A stretch of 15,856 bases of DNA, taken from NCBI GenBank assembly GCA_021813005.1, contig JAKAMH010000012.1, positions 1 through 15,856 on the forward strand, read 5' to 3'. This stretch comes from a bacterium (GTDB lineage: Bacteria; Patescibacteriota; Microgenomatia; Levybacterales; UBA12049). Shown here one piece after another: positions 14,360 through 15,856 of the stretch. The notes beneath the pieces are model-generated. The model saw nothing but the letters and a program-made list of their open reading frames with translations, was not told the DNA's origin and did no database searches. Both the position numbers and the translations under genes were made by a program. How positions within the stretch are numbered: the stretch's first letter is position 1; each line of letters starts with the position of its first letter.

Positions 14360-15544
14360 ATGGCAGATACAAAATTTCAAAGAACTAAGCCACATGTCAA
14401 TATCGGCACCATTGGTCATGTCGATCACGGCAAGACCACTACAACCGCCGCTATAACCACCGTACTTGCAAAGAAGGGTTTTGCGCAGGCCAAGAAATAC
14501 GAGGATATCGATAACGCACCTGAGGAAAAGGCCCGCGGTGTGACGATTAATATCTCCCACCAGGAATATGAGACAGAAAAAAGACACTACGCGCACATAG
14601 ATGCTCCGGGTCATGCCGACTACATCAAGAATATGATTACCGGAGCTGCTCAGATGGACGGCGCTATTCTCGTCGTATCAGCTCCTGACGGCCCGATGCC
14701 GCAGACACGTGAGCACATTCTGCTGGCGTATCAAGTAGGCGTACCGGCGATTGTTGTCTTCCTTAATAAATGTGACATGGTCCAAGACGAAGAGCTTCTG
14801 GATCTTGTGGAGATGGAAGTACGTGAACTTCTCACAAAGTATCACTATCCGGGGGACGATGTACCGATCGTTCGTGGCTCAGCTCTCAAGGCGCTTGAAG
14901 GCGATCCGGAAGCAGAAAAAGCAATTCTTGATCTTATGGACAAGGTAGACGAGTATATTCCGACACCTGATCGCCCGCTTGACAAACCGTTCTTGATGCC
15001 GGTTGAGGATGTCTTCTCAATCAAAGGCCGCGGTACAGTTGTGACCGGTAGGATTGAGCGTGGAGTTGTCAAGGTCAACGAGACAGTTGAGATTGTCGGT
15101 GTCAAACCCACCTCATCCACAGTTGTCACCGGTGTTGAGATGTTTAAGAAACAGCTTGATGAAGGTCAGGCAGGCGACAACGTTGGACTCCTGCTTCGCG
15201 GTATTGAAAAAGATGATGTAGAGCGTGGCCAGGTTATTGCCAAGCCGGGCAGTATTACGCCGCACACAGAATTTGAGGCAGAAGTATACGTCCTTACCAA
15301 AGAAGAGGGCGGACGCCACACGCCGTTTTTCAAGGGATATCGCCCGCAGTTCTATATCCGGACAACGGATGTGACGGGTAATGTCACTCTTCCGGACGGT
15401 GTGGAGATGGTCATGCCAGGGGACAATATCAAGATGTCAGTCCAACTCATCGTACCTGTGGCACTGGAGGACGGTATGCGATTTGCTATCCGTGAAGGTG
15501 GCCGCACAGTTGGCGCCGGAGTCATCACCAAAGTAATCAAATAA
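14360..15544 (+). CDS. tuf: elongation factor Tu
   Basis: 394 residues, the normal EF-Tu length. It delivers aminoacyl-tRNA to the ribosome as a GTP complex. Seen: G1 GHVDHGKT (19-26), switch I RGVTI (59-63), G3 DAPGH (81-85) with the catalytic His85, G4 NKCD (136-139), G5 region GSALKAL near 174, then the beta-barrel domains II (GRGTVVTGRIERG) and III, ending in EGGRTVGAGVITKVIK. The G3 motif has Ala where most bacterial EF-Tu have Cys (DCPGH), and switch I has Val for the usual Ile. The gene stands alone with its own promoter, structured leader and Shine-Dalgarno, away from fusA and from ribosomal-protein genes. Confidence 0.98.
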   Translation: MADTKFQRTKPHVNIGTIGHVDHGKTTTTAAITTVLAKKGFAQAKKYEDIDNAPEEKARGVTINISHQEYETEKRHYAHIDAPGHADYIKNMITGAAQMDGAILVVSAPDGPMPQTREHILLAYQVGVPAIVVFLNKCDMVQDEELLDLVEMEVRELLTKYHYPGDDVPIVRGSALKALEGDPEAEKAILDLMDKVDEYIPTPDRPLDKPFLMPVEDVFSIKGRGTVVTGRIERGVVKVNETVEIVGVKPTSSTVVTGVEMFKKQLDEGQAGDNVGLLLRGIEKDDVERGQVIAKPGSITPHTEFEAEVYVLTKEEGGRHTPFFKGYRPQFYIRTTDVTGNVTLPDGVEMVMPGDNIKMSVQLIVPVALEDGMRFAIREGGRTVGAGVITKVIK

Positions 15545-15563
15545 CAGGAGCTTCTCCTGTTAT
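15541..15563 (+). repeat. 10-bp hairpin overlapping the tuf stop codon
   Basis: ATAACAGGAG (15541-15550), loop CTT, CTCCTGTTAT (15554-15563): a perfect 10-bp stem that includes the TAA stop. No T-run follows, so it is not a classical terminator. It may protect the 3' end of the mRNA or belong to the adjoining repeat. Confidence 0.65.
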
Positions 15564-15592
15564 CCTGACCTCACTTAGCGAGGGAAGGATCT
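15562..15592. repeat. dispersed stem-loop repeat with CTTAGCG core
   Basis: ATCCT-GA-CCTC, loop ACTTAGC, GAGG-GA-AGGAT forms a stem with a symmetric GA/GA internal loop (15562-15590). Its 21-nt core (15567-15587) matches 18 of 21 bases of 10082-10102 in the palindrome upstream of fusA. ATCCTGA...AAGGATCTA patterns are familiar as dispersed repeats in bacterial genomes (recalled, not searched). Confidence 0.6.
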
Positions 15593-15620
15593 ACTCAACT
15601 ACCTTTAACTTCTTGTTTTT

Positions 15621-15642
15621 AACCGCCTCCGGGCGGTTTTTT
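15621..15642 (+). terminator. intrinsic terminator after tuf
   Basis: AACCGCC (15621-15627), a 4-nt loop and GGCGGTT (15632-15638) form a GC-rich stem running into a T-run (15637-15642). It lies about 80 nt after the tuf stop codon and is the clearest terminator in the window. Confidence 0.88.
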
Positions 15643-15691
15643 GTTGGTTGAGCGTCTCTTGACGATCGAAATCCACTCTAAAGCATTATAC

Positions 15692-15720
15692 TTGACACCT
15701 GACAATAAGGTATATACAAT
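15692..15720 (+). promoter_or_regulatory. promoter of the antitoxin-like gene (leaderless)
   Basis: A perfect -35 TTGACA (15692-15697), a 17-nt spacer and -10 TACAAT (15715-15720, 5/6), with the ATG 10 nt later. It is the best promoter match in the window and predicts a leader of only a few bases. Confidence 0.78.
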
Positions 15721-15730
15721 GTAATTACTG

Positions 15731-15856
15731 ATGTTAACCACAATTATCTCAATTGGAAATTCGAAAGGCGTCCGTATACCGAAAGTCTTGCTCGAGGAGA
15801 GCGGTTTAGAAAATGAGGTAGAACTGGAAGTAAAGAAAGGTGAAATTAGAATTATT
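15731..15856 (+). CDS. MazE/AbrB-type antitoxin, N-terminal part (cut by window edge)
   Basis: Forty-two codons are open from the ATG to the end of the window. The translation begins MLTTIISIGNSKGVRIPK and continues VLLEESGLENEVELEV, which is the swapped-hairpin AbrB/MazE DNA-binding fold: a first strand with IGNSKGVRIPK, a short helix, then the L-E-V-E strand. In this family such proteins are usually antitoxins that neutralise an RNase toxin (MazF/PemK or PIN type) and repress their own operon; some are stand-alone regulators. The partner would lie to the right, outside the window. A strong promoter is directly upstream, so the start is well supported and the message is probably leaderless. 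Confidence 0.8.
   Translation, partial: MLTTIISIGNSKGVRIPKVLLEESGLENEVELEVKKGEIRII

Overview
The window looks like a piece of a Patescibacteria (Candidate Phyla Radiation) genome, most likely a Microgenomates-type lineage. That placement is inferred from gene content and organisation, not from a marker-gene tree. The pointers are: a tight operon of PilN/PilO-like proteins with FN3/Ig-like surface proteins; HPDE-type GT-C glycosyltransferases and a DUF2298-like fragment; an fusA and a tuf separated from ribosomal-protein genes; compact spacing; and very few Shine-Dalgarno sequences. TGA is used as a normal stop at many tight gene junctions, so the TGA=Gly code of Gracilibacteria/Absconditabacteria does not apply.

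Minus strand, 9900 down to 203: ten genes run in one direction with junctions of -4 to +9 nt, apart from one gap of about 40 nt before the epimerase. In transcription order they are: PilN-like, PilO-like, a small membrane protein with a Ser/Thr/Ala tail, a surface protein with FN3 and Ig-like domains, a Thr/Pro/Ser stalk and a C-terminal LPKTG anchor, a GTG-started FAD oxidoreductase of the HemY/UDP-galactopyranose-mutase-like group, two tandem GT39/ArnT-like membrane glycosyltransferases, an SDR sugar epimerase, a HAD phosphatase of the NT5C/YqfW type, and an N-terminal fragment of a DUF2298 membrane protein. My reading is a cell-surface appendage or adhesin module co-transcribed with a lipid-linked glycosylation module. 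The Ser/Thr-rich stalks are candidate acceptors (inference).

Intergenic 9901-10258 holds back-to-back promoters for pilN and fusA and, between them, a roughly 153-bp imperfect palindrome containing two perfect inner hairpins (REP/MITE-like).

Plus strand and right side: fusA (EF-G), then a convergent unrecognised 206-aa gene, a membrane-anchored GH18-family protein, tuf (EF-Tu) with a structured leader, a hairpin at the tuf stop codon, a dispersed repeat copy, a strong intrinsic terminator, and finally the start of a MazE/AbrB-type antitoxin cut by the window edge. The usual str operon (rpsL-rpsG-fusA-tuf) is broken up here.

The most interesting signals are regulatory. At least five genes have a sigma70-type -10 box only 7-10 nt before the start codon, which predicts leaderless mRNAs. 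The tuf leader holds two mutually exclusive hairpins, one of them followed by a T-rich run, which resembles an attenuator. A stem-loop repeat upstream of fusA recurs downstream of tuf with one compensatory base-pair change. No tRNA, rRNA, CRISPR array or transposase gene was seen.
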